Source: Paracoccaceae bacterium
GTDB lineage: Bacteria; Pseudomonadota; Alphaproteobacteria; Rhodobacterales; Rhodobacteraceae
Assembly: GCA_007134805.1 (NCBI GenBank)
Contig: SLKB01000038.1
Coordinates: forward strand, 1 to 5,484
Reading direction: 5' to 3'
Length of the DNA stretch: 5,484 nucleotides
The notes under the pieces are model-generated. The model was not told where the DNA came from. It saw only the letters and a list, made by a program, of their open reading frames with translations, and did not search any database. Position 1 is the stretch's first letter, and each line of letters starts with the position of its first letter. The position numbers and the translations under genes were made by a program. Of this stretch, positions 4,598 through 5,484 are shown one piece after another.

Positions 4598-5484
4598 TTC
4601 TTCTTCATCAGCCCTGACAGCCCGCCGGGCAGGCCCGTGCCGCCCATGCCGGGGCCCATCCCGGGCAGCTTCATGCCCTGTTCCATCCCGCGGCCCAGTT
4701 CGGCGAGCTGGTCGGGCGACATGCTGGCAGGATCGGGCGCGCCCTTGCCCTTGCCCATCATGCCCGCCATCGCCTGCTTGAGCATGCCCTTCTTGCCCAT
4801 TGTCTTCATCATGTCCGACATCTGGCGATGCTGCTTCAGCAGCTTGTTGAGGTCGGAGACGTCGAGCCCCGCGCCCTTCGCGATGCGCTTCTTGCGGCTG
4901 GCCTGCAGGAGCGCGGGATTGGCGCGTTCCTTCTTCGTCATCGAGTTGATCAGCGCGATCTGGCGGCGCAGCATCGAATCGTCGAACCCCGCCGCCTCGA
5001 CCTGTTTCGACATCTTGCCCATGCCGGGCATCATGCCCATGAGCGACTGCATGCCACCCATCTTGAGCATCTGGTCAAGCTGCATGCGCAGGTCGTTCAT
5101 GTTGAACTGGCCCTTCTGGAAGCGCTTCATCATGCGCTCGGCCTGTTCGACCTCGAGCACTTCCTGCGCCTTTTCCACAAGGGCCACGATATCGCCCATG
5201 CCGAGGATCCGGCCCGCGACGCGCTTGGGATCGAAGACTTCCAGCGCGTCGGTCTTCTCGCCCAGACCGACGAAGCGGATGGGCTTGCCGGTGACCGCGC
5301 GCATCGAGAGCGCCGCGCCGCCGCGCCCGTCGCCATCCATCCGCGTCAGGATCACACCCGTGACGCCGAGCTTGCCGTCGAATTCGGACGCCACATTCAC
5401 CGCGTCCTGCCCGGTCAGGCCATCGACCACCAGAAGCGTTTCGCGCGGGGCGGCGACGTCGCGGACGGCCTGCACCTCGTCCAT
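4594..5484 (-). CDS. ffh: Signal recognition particle protein Ffh (SRP54 homologue), 5'-truncated by the window
   Basis: Ffh binds 4.5S RNA and signal sequences of nascent membrane proteins and delivers ribosomes to FtsY through paired GTPases. The visible 296 codons cover the later part of the G domain and the whole M domain. Counting from the window edge, they show VVDGLTGQDA (19-28), the guanine-specificity motif TRMDGD with RGGAAL (47-59), FVGLGEKTDALEVFDPKR (71-88) and ILGMGD. The Met-rich M domain follows from about 115, with the RNA-binding motif SRKKRIAKGAG (196-206) and DLNKLLKQ. The first visible Met is internal: the N domain and the P-loop and DTAGR motifs lie beyond the edge. The tail is rich in Met, Gly and Pro and ends GLMKKK, longer than in E. 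coli. Its stop overlaps a candidate small ORF by ATGA. It appears to lead the chorismate mutase-rpsP cluster. Confidence 0.97.
   Translation of the reverse strand: MDEVQAVRDVAAPRETLLVVDGLTGQDAVNVASEFDGKLGVTGVILTRMDGDGRGGAALSMRAVTGKPIRFVGLGEKTDALEVFDPKRVAGRILGMGDIVALVEKAQEVLEVEQAERMMKRFQKGQFNMNDLRMQLDQMLKMGGMQSLMGMMPGMGKMSKQVEAAGFDDSMLRRQIALINSMTKKERANPALLQASRKKRIAKGAGLDVSDLNKLLKQHRQMSDMMKTMGKKGMLKQAMAGMMGKGKGAPDPASMSPDQLAELGRGMEQGMKLPGMGPGMGGTGLPGGLSGLMKKK

Noticed and set aside
4059..4781. 240-codon plus-strand ORF across rpsP start, chorismate mutase and the end of ffh
   Set aside because: It is antisense to three real genes, with a Cys/Arg/Ser/Pro-rich product and no family resemblance.

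Overview
The window comes from a GC-rich alphaproteobacterium, most likely of the Rhodobacterales. This rests on strong G/C preference at third codon positions, an Ala/Lys-rich tail on ribosomal protein bS16, an N-terminally extended TrmD, a long Met/Gly tail on Ffh, and a small glnE-linked protein of a kind I recall from Rhodobacteraceae. The genus cannot be fixed from what is visible.

There are two convergent gene blocks. On the + strand (1-2168) lie the 3' two thirds of glnE (adenylylation control of glutamine synthetase), a small conserved protein of unknown function, and tusA (sulfur carrier). They overlap by 17 and 4 nt and probably form one translationally coupled unit. On the - strand (5484-2321), read in gene order, lie the 3' part of ffh (SRP GTPase), a candidate 46-codon small ORF, an AroQ-type chorismate mutase, rpsP, rimM and trmD. 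This is a translation and protein-targeting operon with a chorismate mutase inserted. The two blocks meet at a 152-nt intergenic region (2169-2320) packed with stem-loops.

The minus-strand block is divided by a good Rho-independent terminator directly after rpsP. Past it is a 119-nt gap before rimM, unusually A/T-tract-rich for this sequence. It holds a degenerate 31-32 nt direct repeat, several CGAAAAA(A) tracts, and a GGCGAAAAAA segment able to pair with four alternative partners on the rimM leader RNA. rimM and trmD are therefore probably transcribed at least partly separately from rpsP, and are coupled to each other by an ATGA overlap.

Most of the window is ordinary housekeeping DNA, and I see no defence, mobile or biosynthetic system. 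The observations most worth following are the unannotated-looking small ORF joined by ATGA overlaps to both ffh and the chorismate mutase gene, the repeat-structured rimM leader, and the palindrome cluster at the convergent junction where rplS might have been expected after trmD.
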